Of a DNA stretch of 28,783 bases, positions 7,125 to 14,699 are shown piece after piece. Source of the DNA: a virus; IMG/VR virus record IMGVR_UViG_3300029267_003315, positions 1 through 28,783 of that record. One strand, written 5' to 3'. The notes below the pieces were generated by a model. That model did not search any database and was not told the DNA's origin. It saw only the letters and a list, made by a program, of their open reading frames with translations. The first letter of the stretch is position 1. Each line of letters begins with the position of its first letter. The translations under genes and the position numbers were made by a program.

Positions 7125-7375
7125 AATATCAACCTCACCGTTATTGCAGCTATTGCTATTCCAACTACTAAGTAAATCCAATAAGGAATAGTTATATCAC
7201 CAACAAGACACAATAATTTAGTTCCATCACTTATATCATCTGGACTATCACAACTCATATCTACCCTAAAGGTACTTACCTCAGTCATAAGAAAGTTGGC
7301 TACCATAAGTCCAACTATTAAGATTCCTATAAAACTTAATATTGCTAAACCTAGTGTTGCTCCTTTCTTGTTCAT
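7121..7375 (-). CDS. Two-helix MNKK membrane protein A (84 aa)
   Basis: An 84-residue protein starting MNKKGATLGLAILSFIGILI. A class III-type basic leader is followed by helix 1, then a short loop with the cysteine pair CDSPDDISDGTKLLC, then helix 2 and a C-terminal RLIL. It aligns with the next gene at 7372-7650 along the pattern C...ISD..K..C.V.D......G......R.I. The two genes overlap by four bases and are tandem paralogues. The cysteines lie on the outer side if the leader is cytoplasmic and could form a disulfide. Probably a virion membrane or pseudopilin-like component. Confidence 0.8.
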   Translation of the reverse strand: MNKKGATLGLAILSFIGILIVGLMVANFLMTEVSTFRVDMSCDSPDDISDGTKLLCLVGDITIPYWIYLVVGIAIAAITVRLIL

Positions 7376-7650
7376 CCTACTGCTATTAGTCTTGCTCCGA
7401 CTACTGCACCTCCAATTAATATCAATCCTCCAAAGAAATAGAATAGAGAGAAGTCTGTAACTCTACAAGCCGCTTTATTGAAATCGCTTATTGAGGAATT
7501 ACTACAATCCATTCCAATCGTATCTCCAACTGTTGCGTTCATTGTACTATCTACAAATGATTTTCCTATAGGTGCTAGTGCTAAAGCTAGGATAATTATT
7601 GTTAATCCTAACATTAAGGTATATCCCCAAACTTGTGCTTTCTTATTCAT
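7372..7650 (-). CDS. Two-helix MNKK membrane protein B (92 aa)
   Basis: A 92-residue paralogue of the gene at 7121-7375. It starts MNKKAQVWGYTLMLGLTIII, has a class III-type leader and helix 1, a loop with N-x-T and N-x-S sites and the cysteine pair CSNSSISDFNKAAC, and helix 2 ending GARLIAVG. It overlaps the upstream zinc-ribbon gene at 7643-7798 by eight bases and the downstream paralogue by four. Two tandem copies with the same cysteine spacing suggest a heteromeric complex of related subunits, as in pilin/pseudopilin or envelope proteins. Confidence 0.8.
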   Translation of the reverse strand: MNKKAQVWGYTLMLGLTIIILALALAPIGKSFVDSTMNATVGDTIGMDCSNSSISDFNKAACRVTDFSLFYFFGGLILIGGAVVGARLIAVG

Positions 7651-7798
7651 GTGAACCTAATGGAAATTTAATTTGTTTATTAAATGTCTTTACTATATCA
7701 ATCTTAACTTTACTCATACATCTTGGGCAGGTAGCATAGAATTCTGAAAGTCCTTTGTAGTTCCATTTGTACTCACATTTTGAACAGCTTGTTTTCAT
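7643..7798 (-). CDS. Zinc-ribbon microprotein (51 aa)
   Basis: A 51-residue protein with a clear rubredoxin-like zinc ribbon: CSKC at 5-8, aromatic YKWNYKG, then CPRC at 24-27 and a basic VKIDIVK strand. This KC-x-Y-x-W-x-YKG...ATCP-x-C pattern is frequent in archaeal and archaeal-virus zinc ribbons, some of which regulate transcription. It heads the run of genes to 4578 and has its own TATA box, so it may autoregulate that block; that is inference. It starts at ATG 7798 and its stop lies inside the gene at 7372-7650. Confidence 0.8.
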   Translation of the reverse strand: MKTSCSKCEYKWNYKGLSEFYATCPRCMSKVKIDIVKTFNKQIKFPLGSHE

Positions 7799-7822
7799 CT
7801 TCTACTACTACCAATATCTATT

Positions 7823-7840
7823 GAAATTTTTTTAAATCCC
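7823..7840 (-). promoter_or_regulatory. TATA box of the zinc-ribbon/surface-protein operon
   Basis: Minus strand GGGATTTAAAAAAATTTC, centred about 36 bases before the ATG at 7798, giving a short leader. It overlaps the last codons of the gene at 7832-11575. Confidence 0.45.
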
Positions 7841-10800
7841 AAAGATATTCTTGGAACCTCCTTTTCTTCGGAATGTTTGTATCTCTCTCCCAGTTCCCCC
7901 ACGTCTCAATCTTCTCTCTTTCTTTTCCACAATTTTGAAAGGGTCTACTTTTGAAGGTCTAAATGAAGGGTCTAGTAGAAGTCCAGTTTCTACAGCTCTA
8001 ACCTTCTTACCTGTTTTTGTCTCCTTTAAGAATCCAGAAGCTCCAAGTGTTCCCTTTAGGAAAGAACCTAATTCTTTAGCAGCTTCCTTTTTTGTTCCAC
8101 CCCCTAGTTTAACTTCTCCACCGAATCTTATTCCAATAGCTTCTATTCCATCTTCCTCTGCTTTCTTTAGTAACCTTTTAACCACTCCACCACCTGAAGG
8201 AATCACTAGAGGAACTTTTGGTGGTTTGGTCTTAGTTTTGGTCTTAGATTTAAATCTTTGTTCTATTCTCTGTCGTTGTCCCTGTCTTTGTTTAGTCTTT
8301 GTCTCCAATCTTGTAGCTAATCTTGTAGCTAATCTAGTTGTAAGTTTTGTGTCTAATTTTGTGTCTAATTTTGTGTCTAATTTTGTGTCTATACGAGTAT
8401 CAATCTTTGGCGAAAGTTTTGTATCAAATCTTGTGTCTGTCCTCGTGTCTAATTTTGTGTCTAATCTTGGTGAAAGTGTTGTATCTACTTTTGTATCTGT
8501 TGATAATAAGGGGTCTGTTATAAGTTCGCTTGTCGGTGCTGCTACTTGAGATTGTCCAGATAAATCTTCTACCTTTGGAGGCACTGTTCTATCTAAGACT
8601 ATAGTTTCAGTTAAAGCTCCAGGGGTAGGTCTAGAAAGTCTTAACGGAACAAAAGGTACTACCTCAATATCCCCTATAGTTCTTGTCTGGAAACTTGGAG
8701 GTGTTTGTGATGTAGGTCTAGTTGGTTTTATTAAATCTTGAGTCTTTGGAACTTTTGTAACTTCTTCTAATTGTCCGGCTCTTTTTACTTGCTCTAACTT
8801 CTGAGCTGCTCTTTGCTTGGCTTCAATTCTAGCAAATCCCATAGTGTCTTGAATTGCTATATTCTCTCCTATAATCTCATCTAATAATTTCCTTTGTCTA
8901 GCTGCTTGTTTAACTGCTTTCTTTTTAGCAGCCTGTTGAACAAGGAGAACTTTTTGAGTACCTGCTCCAGGCTTTACAGATAGTTCGACAAAATCTACCC
9001 CTGAAAATTGAGTAATATCTCTCTTAACTTGAGCAGAGACTAACTTTTCTTGTGTTAGTAACCCTTCTTTAGATAACTTTCTTGTAAGGTCTATAGATTC
9101 ATCCACCCCAAATTCAATTTGTTGTCCTCTTTTTCTCTTAACAACTAAACCCCCTCTGGGAAGGTCTATAGAAGCCAAACCTTTTTTTGGTCCAACTTGA
9201 ATTATATCTGTGAATCCTCTAGCTTCTGTCTCAATTCTTATAGTTCCTTGTTCTGGGGTTCCTAACTTCTTAGTCTTAACTTTAATATCTGCTATGACTC
9301 TTTTAGAAGGAGGTAATCCTGTGGCATCTATAATAATATCTCCTTCAGTATCAGTTATAATCTTCCTACTTACTTTTCTTCCTTTGGTCCCTTTAACTAT
9401 CTCTGTCGTCTCAGTTCCAAGAGTATCTAACTTCTCATCAACCCTTATTCTTACTTCCTTTGGTCTACTTGAAGTTCTTAGCTCTGAGCCTGGGAGTATC
9501 TCTACTTTTTGAGATGCTATAATCTTATCACCTTTAATTATCTCTACAGTTCCCTTACCTTCAGGTCCAATCTCAGTAACTCTCTTTAAATTCTTTCCTA
9601 ATTGCATAGTTTCTATAAATCCTTCTTCTGGTTTAATATCTATAACCCCTTTGAAAGTCTTTTCTTTAACACCTGGTTCTAAATTAAGTAGTCCAACCTT
9701 TCTTACTTCAGTTACTTGTGCAGTTCTCTCTCCTTTTGGGATAGCTTCTTCAATTACAGTTCTACCCTTTCTAGTCTTAGTTACTGTTACTTGGGAACCT
9801 GTAGGTGTTCTAATAAATTCTATTCTTGGAATATCTCTAGGGGTCTTTTCGACATCTCTTATAAATTTCTGCTCACTTACTATTAATTTAGCTTCAGGCT
9901 CTCCTACAAATTTAGAAACTTTTGTTGCTTTAGCAAATTTAAGTCCTTTTGAGATAACTAATCCTGCACCAAATCCAACTGCAATTCCAGATTCTAATGG
10001 AGACTCAAGGAAGAAACTCTTAGCTCCTGTACCTATGCTTCCCTTATCTTCTACACTTGAGACAAATCTTGCTGTTTGTTCTGCTCCGAAAACAAAACCA
10101 CCTAGAGGATTTAAGTAAGGAGATACTTCTCCTAAGATTACTCCAGTTTTCTCTCCTTGTGTAGAAGTTAAGACTCTTTGTTCAGGTATAACTATTGTTT
10201 TCCTTCCAGTTATCTTCTCTTGAGTTACTGGGTCAATTTGCGAGGTTCCAAATTGTGGAATAAAAATACTAGCTTCTCTCTCTCCAGCAACTTTAAATCC
10301 TTTCTCTGGAAGAGTCTCTCTCAGTACTCCACCAAAGGTTCCTCCAACTGTGGCTCCAGTACCTCTTACTATTCCAACCACTCCCTTAACAGGTGATTCC
10401 CCTATCCTAGTTATTGGTCTTAAATCTTCTATATCTCTATCAACTGTAAAAATTATACCTGTTTTAATAGAACCAACTCTATCTTTAATGTCTCCTGGAC
10501 TAGCAGTGAGTATATTTCCAGATTTTGTCTTTGTTCCTAATAAGAACTGTCCTATGCTTCCCAATTTATCTGCCTCAGTTAATTCTATGACTGTTGCTGG
10601 TCTTGATATGTCAGTTCCTTGTCCAAAGGCTGTTGCTGAGACAACAACTTTTCTTCCTGGTTCGAGCCTGTCTTTAATACCTTCCTTAAAATCAGAACCA
10701 CTACCAATAAAATCCCTAATTCTAGTAAATGCGTCACTAAAAAACCCACTACCTGTCCTAGCAGATACATTAATGTCATCTTTTATAAAAGGCTTTCTAT

Positions 10801-11575
10801 CTTTTAAAACTATGTCACTACTTACAGGTTGTGCAGAAACTAGAGGGAATAATTGTCCTCCGAACTTTGGAGCTTGTCTTATTCTACTCATAGATGGAAG
10901 GTCCCTACTTTGTAAATCTAATTTACTCTGGTCCATTATTACTTTCTTAAACTCAGGTACTTTACTTAACTCTTTATTGAATTGTTCAACCTTTAGATTG
11001 AATGCTTCTGGAGTTAGAGATTGTCTAAATGTCTCTGAGGTAATCCCTTTAACTCTTAGGTTTTTAAAATCAACATCTATCTTTGAACCTTCTGGAAGTG
11101 AAGACTCTAATTGTTTTACATTGGATGCAAATTGTTGCCTAGCATTTGATTCTGATAGAAGAAGATTCTTAACCATCTCTTTAACCCGATTATTCTCAAT
11201 AGCAGATAAGGGAACTTTATCCCGGAAGAATCTCAAGGCTTGTTGAAATTCTGCTCTCTGTAAGTTAATAGTATCAATCTGTCTTTGAACTGGTTGTATT
11301 CGTTCCTTCTCAAATTGAGTTATATCTTTCTCAAATCCTTCTATAACTTTCTCTCTTCCAGTTAGCTTTTCCCTAGCTTCTCTAACAGTTGCTCTTCTTT
11401 GTCTACCTACCTGTCCAGCGAACCTTTGTCTTAATGCTCTTTGAGAAGTAATATCTGGGAGAGACTCTCTTTGTTTTTGTAAAACATCTTTAGCAGTATC
11501 AATCTTACTTCTTTGCTGGGCTATTGTTTGTCTTGCCCTATTAATCTGTGTTTGTATTTGCTCTGTTGTGGCCAT
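7832..11575 (-). CDS. Giant structural-type protein with DTK tetrapeptide repeats (1247 aa)
   Basis: A 1247-residue soluble-looking protein with no signal peptide. Residues 1-150 are a Gln/Arg-rich coiled coil (IQTQINRARQTIAQQRSKI). The middle is beta-rich with glycine-dense, mildly hydrophobic stretches: GVVGIVRGTGATVGGTFGG near 400 and GIAVGFGAGLVISKGLKFA near 530. Residues about 850-930 are helical. Residues about 1020-1095 are a low-complexity tract of four-residue repeats, mostly L-D-T-K/R (KLDTKLDTKLDTK), then TRLATRLATRLETK. A basic C-terminus follows (ERRLRRGGTGREIQTF). I do not recognise the family. Its size suggests a tape-measure-like, internal or virion-end protein. No ribosome site precedes the ATG, which starts one base after the stop of the 53-residue gene, so coupling is likely. 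Confidence 0.85.
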   Translation of the reverse strand: MATTEQIQTQINRARQTIAQQRSKIDTAKDVLQKQRESLPDITSQRALRQRFAGQVGRQRRATVREAREKLTGREKVIEGFEKDITQFEKERIQPVQRQIDTINLQRAEFQQALRFFRDKVPLSAIENNRVKEMVKNLLLSESNARQQFASNVKQLESSLPEGSKIDVDFKNLRVKGITSETFRQSLTPEAFNLKVEQFNKELSKVPEFKKVIMDQSKLDLQSRDLPSMSRIRQAPKFGGQLFPLVSAQPVSSDIVLKDRKPFIKDDINVSARTGSGFFSDAFTRIRDFIGSGSDFKEGIKDRLEPGRKVVVSATAFGQGTDISRPATVIELTEADKLGSIGQFLLGTKTKSGNILTASPGDIKDRVGSIKTGIIFTVDRDIEDLRPITRIGESPVKGVVGIVRGTGATVGGTFGGVLRETLPEKGFKVAGEREASIFIPQFGTSQIDPVTQEKITGRKTIVIPEQRVLTSTQGEKTGVILGEVSPYLNPLGGFVFGAEQTARFVSSVEDKGSIGTGAKSFFLESPLESGIAVGFGAGLVISKGLKFAKATKVSKFVGEPEAKLIVSEQKFIRDVEKTPRDIPRIEFIRTPTGSQVTVTKTRKGRTVIEEAIPKGERTAQVTEVRKVGLLNLEPGVKEKTFKGVIDIKPEEGFIETMQLGKNLKRVTEIGPEGKGTVEIIKGDKIIASQKVEILPGSELRTSSRPKEVRIRVDEKLDTLGTETTEIVKGTKGRKVSRKIITDTEGDIIIDATGLPPSKRVIADIKVKTKKLGTPEQGTIRIETEARGFTDIIQVGPKKGLASIDLPRGGLVVKRKRGQQIEFGVDESIDLTRKLSKEGLLTQEKLVSAQVKRDITQFSGVDFVELSVKPGAGTQKVLLVQQAAKKKAVKQAARQRKLLDEIIGENIAIQDTMGFARIEAKQRAAQKLEQVKRAGQLEEVTKVPKTQDLIKPTRPTSQTPPSFQTRTIGDIEVVPFVPLRLSRPTPGALTETIVLDRTVPPKVEDLSGQSQVAAPTSELITDPLLSTDTKVDTTLSPRLDTKLDTRTDTRFDTKLSPKIDTRIDTKLDTKLDTKLDTKLTTRLATRLATRLETKTKQRQGQRQRIEQRFKSKTKTKTKPPKVPLVIPSGGGVVKRLLKKAEEDGIEAIGIRFGGEVKLGGGTKKEAAKELGSFLKGTLGASGFLKETKTGKKVRAVETGLLLDPSFRPSKVDPFKIVEKKERRLRRGGTGREIQTFRRKGGSKNIFGI
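8290..8505 (-). repeat. 12-base tandem repeats coding for (xDTK)n
   Basis: Imperfect repeats of a 12-base unit read on the plus strand as TTTGTGTCTAAT, with near-perfect runs around 8348-8390 and 8450-8465. Each codes for a tetrapeptide of the L-D-T-K/R type. Such tracts expand and shrink by slippage, so length variation between relatives is likely. Confidence 0.8.
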
Positions 11576-11576
11576 A

Positions 11577-11738
11577 TTATTCTAGTAGTAGTGTTTTTAG
11601 TTTTGTGTCTAATTTCATATCTAGTAATTCATCTTCTGATATTCCAACCTTTCTTAACTTATTTTTACGAATAGAAGTATTTAACTGCCCATTAGTCTTA
11701 TTCTTACTTAGTTTTCCAATTACATCTCTTAATTTCAT
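11577..11738 (-). CDS. Small protein upstream of the giant protein (53 aa)
   Basis: A 53-residue basic protein starting MKLRDVIGKLSKNKTNGQLN and ending DELLDMKLDTKLKTLLLE. The ATG follows a well-formed shared-type promoter at the right distance, and its stop lies one base before the ATG of the 1247-residue gene, so it leads that operon. The ending MKLDTKLKT resembles the LDTK repeats of the downstream protein; this could be chance in such a short piece, or a sign that the two share a binding partner. No named domain. Confidence 0.7.
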   Translation of the reverse strand: MKLRDVIGKLSKNKTNGQLNTSIRKNKLRKVGISEDELLDMKLDTKLKTLLLE

Positions 11739-11741
11739 TGA

Positions 11742-11778
11742 GACTACATGTAGAAAGAGTTTTATAAATATCGATTAT
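11742..11778 (-). promoter_or_regulatory. Shared-type promoter P2 (ATCGAT core, TACATGTA start region)
   Basis: Minus strand: ATAATCGATATTTATAAAAC, then CTACATGTAG just before the ATG at 11738. It matches P1 at 3842-3872 in both the core and the palindrome. It drives the 53-residue and 1247-residue genes. Confidence 0.72.
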
Positions 11779-11780
11779 CA

Positions 11781-11972
11781 TTACCTCATCCAATCTAAAT
11801 CTCTATCAGGTAAGTTCTTTCGATTTATCCCAAATTTTCTCTCCATCTGTCTGACCCATTTACTCAAGTCAGACCAGTGGATTGTCCAATTTCCGACATT
11901 AGCTCCACTCTCATCTTGCATCTTTATTACTGCCACTCCTTCGCTTCCAAATTTCAATGTTTTATATCCCAC
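11781..11972 (-). CDS. Small protein with Trp-rich middle (63 aa)
   Basis: A 63-residue protein starting at GTG 11972, preceded by GGAGGTTAAAGA. It reads MGYKTLKFGSEGVAVIKMQD then NWTIHWSDLSKWVRQMERKF. The first half looks like a beta hairpin and the second like an amphipathic helix with three tryptophans in the middle. It is soluble, follows the membrane-anchored gene at 11976-12491 by three bases and is the last gene of that operon. Function unknown. Confidence 0.72.
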   Translation of the reverse strand: MGYKTLKFGSEGVAVIKMQDESGANVGNWTIHWSDLSKWVRQMERKFGINRKNLPDRDLDWMR

Positions 11973-11975
11973 TCT

Positions 11976-12491
11976 TTAACCTCCACTAATGAATGCGTAA
12001 CCTATTACAGCTAATATTCCAATGATAAATAGCCATTTTAGTAATCCACCCATTTGTGCTTTAGGCTTTATTTGCTGTCCTTCCATATTGGCAAGTAGAA
12101 TTGCGTAGCCATTTATGTTACTTCCATTTTCTAAAGACTCTTCATAGTGTTCTTTTGGATTAAAGGCTGGTACTTTGTTGTTTGGATTATAAGATTCTAC
12201 ACTCCAATTTGGAAGTATTACTAAAGGATTCCCTTTTTTATCAAACATAACATATCCTGCATTTGCTAGTCTAGGTATCTTCTCATGTAGAATTGTTTGG
12301 TTATTTATCTGGTATTTTTTAAATTCATAATTACTATTATCGTTTATTAATAACACAGTAACATAATTCTTCTTCCTCTGACTTCTACCTACTTTCTTTC
12401 CGAAAGGAAATTTAAACTTCTTTTCTTTTACTTCTTCCCCTTCCTTTTTAAGAACTTGGATTAATTCTTTTAAATCTTCTGATATTCCCAT
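11976..12491 (-). CDS. Tail-anchored soluble-domain protein (171 aa)
   Basis: A 171-residue protein with a basic helical N-terminus (1-40), an alpha/beta domain (YVTVLLINDNSNYEFKKYQI through LVILPNWSVESYNP) and a single C-terminal helix (LLKWLFIIGILAVIGYAFIS) ending in Gly-Gly. With no signal peptide, the main domain should sit on the cytoplasmic or virion-interior side. It starts at ATG 12491 and belongs to the run of small genes from 14026 to 11781. The tail anchor suggests a matrix-like or assembly protein, but no family is recognised. Confidence 0.78.
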   Translation of the reverse strand: MGISEDLKELIQVLKKEGEEVKEKKFKFPFGKKVGRSQRKKNYVTVLLINDNSNYEFKKYQINNQTILHEKIPRLANAGYVMFDKKGNPLVILPNWSVESYNPNNKVPAFNPKEHYEESLENGSNINGYAILLANMEGQQIKPKAQMGGLLKWLFIIGILAVIGYAFISGG

Positions 12492-12513
12492 ATTTTTTCT
12501 CCTTTGGATTTAG

Positions 12514-12996
12514 TTAAATGCTCTGTCCAGCATTTGTAGTTGTATCTCCTCCAGTTTCTTCTATTTTCTTTGAACCAAACATCCCTTTATTTATCTTCTT
12601 TCTTTTTGTTATGTCTGCTAGTTGTTTTGTACTTGTTGTTGCCTGTCTGATTATGAATCCCTCTCGTGATAGGCTTGTTCCGGTAACTTCCATTGCAGCT
12701 GCATTGAAATAGTCTTTGAAATAATCATTACGCATAATCATATCACTAATTCTTGCCATCTTTAGACATCCTCTTACACTCCATTGAGGTATTCCTAATT
12801 CATTTAATTCTTTATCATCTCTAAGATTTCCTAATTTTGAAGTTCTCTCTACTCCTTCCTCGGTTACTACTTTTGTCAGAAAACTATGAACATTATGTTT
12901 TTCGTCTTGTGAAGGTGCATTATCCTTCATAGCAGCGGCTAATTTTAGTATTGCTTCATCATCAGTCATCTGCTCTTGTTTTTGTTCTTCAGTCAT
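12514..12996 (-). CDS. Soluble helical protein (160 aa)
   Basis: A 160-residue helical protein. I start it at ATG 12996, which overlaps the upstream stop as ATGA; TTG (13011) and GTG (13008) lie just upstream in frame. Features are an acidic/Gln-rich N-terminus, a central KLGNLRDDKELNELGIPQWS segment, DYFKDYFNAAAMEVTGTSLS and a Thr-rich tail after a basic KRKKINKGMFGSKK patch. The central LGNLRDD...LG-x-P and TSLSREGF phrases look conserved-family-like but I cannot name a family. It sits between a two-helix membrane protein and a tail-anchored protein, so a virion or assembly role is likely. Confidence 0.78.
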   Translation of the reverse strand: MTEEQKQEQMTDDEAILKLAAAMKDNAPSQDEKHNVHSFLTKVVTEEGVERTSKLGNLRDDKELNELGIPQWSVRGCLKMARISDMIMRNDYFKDYFNAAAMEVTGTSLSREGFIIRQATTSTKQLADITKRKKINKGMFGSKKIEETGGDTTTNAGQSI

Positions 12997-13193
12997 TCTT
13001 TCTTCCACCAACCAATTTTGATTGCCCTAAATAATGTGGCCAGGCCACCAACCCCAAGAATTACATAGGATGCCATTCCAGTCATTCCAAAGAAATATCC
13101 CCAGAATAGTACAACTACTAATGGAGTCATAATATCAATTATAACAGAACAGGCACCTAGAATTATTAATAATATTTTTAGTATCTTATTCAT
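12993..13193 (-). CDS. Small two-helix membrane protein (66 aa)
   Basis: A 66-residue protein starting MNKILKILLIILGACSVIID, with two to three hydrophobic segments and a basic C-terminus (RAIKIGWWKKE). GGAGGTTAAA stands directly before ATG 13193, which decides this start over an in-frame codon at 13229. It overlaps the next gene as ATGA. The general plan, two hydrophobic helices and a short basic end, resembles small virion membrane proteins, but it has no similarity I can see to the two coat candidates. Confidence 0.75.
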   Translation of the reverse strand: MNKILKILLIILGACSVIIDIMTPLVVVLFWGYFFGMTGMASYVILGVGGLATLFRAIKIGWWKKE

Positions 13194-13194
13194 T

Positions 13195-13359
13195 TTAACC
13201 TCCAGATGTAATGACCTCTGTTGGAGCAAATAGTTCTTTTATTTCTGAGAAAAATTCTGGGAGAGTTATTCCTTTTACTCTGCAGTATACAATTATAGCT
13301 ATAGTTAAGATTATTGATGCGGCTAATAAATTTTGAAATAGATTTTCTTTCCATACCAT
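13195..13359 (-). CDS. Single-helix membrane microprotein (54 aa)
   Basis: A 54-residue protein starting MVWKENLFQNLLAASIILTI, with one helix (about 10-26) and an acidic amphipathic C-terminal half (LPEFFSEIKELFAPTEVITS). It starts at ATG 13359, immediately after the stop of the gene at 13360-13692, and its last codons contain the ribosome site of the next gene. Function unknown. Confidence 0.7.
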   Translation of the reverse strand: MVWKENLFQNLLAASIILTIAIIVYCRVKGITLPEFFSEIKELFAPTEVITSGG

Positions 13360-13692
13360 TTAGCTTCTTATCTTTTGTGGCCTAAATCCATCTTCCTGGA
13401 TAACTTCTGCCTTGTATCCATATCCTTTTAGGTCCTCTATGACATATTTAATTCGTTCTTTTTCTGTTTTCATCTTCCTTAGTTTTTCCTTTAATCTTTT
13501 CTTAGCAATTTTCTGCCAGTCTTTATTATCTTTTAAGTCAGGATGTTCTTTTATTACACCTTGCTTATCTAGCTTTAGTCCATCAATATCTCCCCATTGT
13601 TGGTGACTTGATGTTCTAAAGTAAAGGTTCTTATCTATTACTCTAACTTCTGCTGCCTCTGCTCCAAATCTAAATATTACACCTATGGCCAT
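13360..13692 (-). CDS. Small basic soluble protein (110 aa)
   Basis: A 110-residue protein. The N-terminal half looks like beta strands (MAIGVIFRFGAEAAEVRVID, then LYFRTSS). The second half is a long basic helix (DWQKIAKKRLKEKLRKMKTE) followed by YVIEDLKGYGYKAEVIQEDG. It follows the 60-residue gene with no gap. Strand-rich plus a basic helix would fit a nucleic-acid-binding or virion-interior protein. No family recognised. Confidence 0.75.
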   Translation of the reverse strand: MAIGVIFRFGAEAAEVRVIDKNLYFRTSSHQQWGDIDGLKLDKQGVIKEHPDLKDNKDWQKIAKKRLKEKLRKMKTEKERIKYVIEDLKGYGYKAEVIQEDGFRPQKIRS

Positions 13693-13875
13693 TTACAACT
13701 TCTTACTAAGTTCTCTTACTAATTTTAAAATCTCTGTAAGAGCTTCTTCTTTAGTTACACAATCATAAATCTTTCCTTCACTTGATACCTCTCTAAATGG
13801 TGTCTGGGGAAGTTCACTCACAACTAGAAGTTCTCTTACAACTTCTTCTTTCTTTGGTTCTTCAGTTTTTTCCAT
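13693..13875 (-). CDS. Small acidic protein (60 aa)
   Basis: A 60-residue protein starting MEKTEEPKKEEVVRELLVVS, then ELPQTPFREVSSEGKIYDCV and a helix TKEEALTEILKLVRELSKKL. GGAGGAAAAGG precedes its ATG, which lies inside the end of the AbrB-like gene (overlap 14 bases). A small acidic partner next to an AbrB-type protein recalls toxin-antitoxin or regulator-cofactor pairs, but no toxin fold is visible here. Confidence 0.72.
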   Translation of the reverse strand: MEKTEEPKKEEVVRELLVVSELPQTPFREVSSEGKIYDCVTKEEALTEILKLVRELSKKL

Positions 13876-14017
13876 CCTTTTCCTCCTTTAAGAATTTATT
13901 TATCAAACTTAATTTATTAGTTATAAGAACTAAATCTCCTCCTTTTATCTTTGAGCCTTTTGGGATTATTGCCATTTTTATTCCATCCTTTCTCTCTAGA
14001 ACTTTCCTTACTTCCAA
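13862..14017 (-). CDS. AbrB/SpoVT-like swapped-hairpin regulator
   Basis: A 51-residue protein (54 if GTG at 14026 is used). The sequence LEVRKVLERKDGIKMAIIPK followed by GSKIKGGDLVLITNKL fits the AbrB/SpoVT-AbrB DNA-binding fold: R-x-V, a Gly turn, the I-P-K strand, then GD-x-V-x-I. Such proteins dimerise and bind AT-rich operators, often their own promoters. TTG at 14017 is favoured because AGGGGGTGAT sits just upstream. The gene leads the block down to 11781. Two inverted copies of AATTTATTATAAT flank its TATA box, so autoregulation is a strong inference. The same element is in the ATPase and TraB-family promoters. Confidence 0.72.
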   Translation of the reverse strand: MEVRKVLERKDGIKMAIIPKGSKIKGGDLVLITNKLSLINKFLKEEKDGKN

Positions 14018-14048
14018 AATAATCACCCCCTAAAAAGTATGTCATGTT

Positions 14049-14095
14049 AATTTATTATAATAAAGGTTTTATAAATATCGATTATAATAAATTAT
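14049..14095 (-). promoter_or_regulatory. Promoter P3 of the AbrB-like gene with flanking operator pair
   Basis: The 29 bases 14067-14095 (minus strand) equal 19032-19060 (plus strand). They contain AATTTATTATAAT, then ATCGATATTTATAAAA. A second, inverted copy of the 13-mer lies on the other side of the TATA box at 14049-14061; the first is at 14081-14093. Two inverted boxes around a TATA box are a classic arrangement for repression by a dimeric regulator. Confidence 0.72.
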
Positions 14096-14679
14096 CATAT
14101 ATCTAACTTTTCTAGTGAACCTTTTACTCCAAAATATGCCCCTAGCATTAAAACAATTATTCCTATTCCCCAAGTATAGACTGCATCTTTTAATCCATCA
14201 ATTCCATAGTATAGGATGTATAATCCAAATAAAACTAATGCAAATGAACCTAAAATTACTATCCACGCATCTTCAACATAATATCCTAAAATTATTAATC
14301 CTATTGAAAGTATAAAAAATAAGACATAGTATCCTAAATTATTTGTAAATCCTGAAGGTGTCACACTTCTCCAAACATTACCTGTAGCGTAGGTTATACC
14401 TCCATCATAACATACAATATTTACCCCATAGTTTCCTATTTCAGAGAAATTTCCACCGATTATTGTTGTATTAAAATTTTTATTTGATACCTCTTGCATT
14501 GTTATATTAAGAAATTCTAAACTATTTGGTGTTTGTAATGTTGTTGCTACACAAGAAGTTGCATTATTACTTGTTATAGAAACTTGTAAATCAGTTAATT
14601 GTTGATGTTCAGGATATTCTTCAGCTAATACTATAGTTGTCATTAAGACAGTTAGTAGTAAAATTCCCCAAATTTTCAT
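14095..14679 (-). CDS. Secreted-domain membrane protein (194 aa)
   Basis: A 194-residue protein with a signal peptide (MKIWGILLLTVLMTTIVLAE), an extracytoplasmic beta domain (about 20-115) with six N-x-S/T sites and two cysteines that could pair, then three or four membrane helices (YYVLFFILSIGLIILGYYV; IVILGSFALVLFGLYILYYG; IGIIVLMLGAYFGV). The last codon overlaps the AbrB-like promoter. The layout, ectodomain then C-terminal helices, repeats that of the LamG protein on a smaller scale. Probably an envelope protein. Confidence 0.78.
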   Translation of the reverse strand: MKIWGILLLTVLMTTIVLAEEYPEHQQLTDLQVSITSNNATSCVATTLQTPNSLEFLNITMQEVSNKNFNTTIIGGNFSEIGNYGVNIVCYDGGITYATGNVWRSVTPSGFTNNLGYYVLFFILSIGLIILGYYVEDAWIVILGSFALVLFGLYILYYGIDGLKDAVYTWGIGIIVLMLGAYFGVKGSLEKLDI

Positions 14680-14699
14680 ATTATTTAGTGTTTTCTAAC

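Noticed and set aside
8290-8505. CRISPR array
   Set aside because: The repeats are 12 bases, contiguous and in frame inside a gene, with no spacers.
7851-8549. Long plus-strand frame with SNFVSNFVS repeats
   Set aside because: It is antisense to the LDTK repeats of the 1247-residue gene; the repeats appear because the 12-base unit has no stop in either strand. Minus-strand gene order and start signals favour the other frame.
10350-11246. 298-residue plus-strand frame
   Set aside because: Ser/Leu/Pro-rich antisense shadow of the 1247-residue gene with no promoter or ribosome site.
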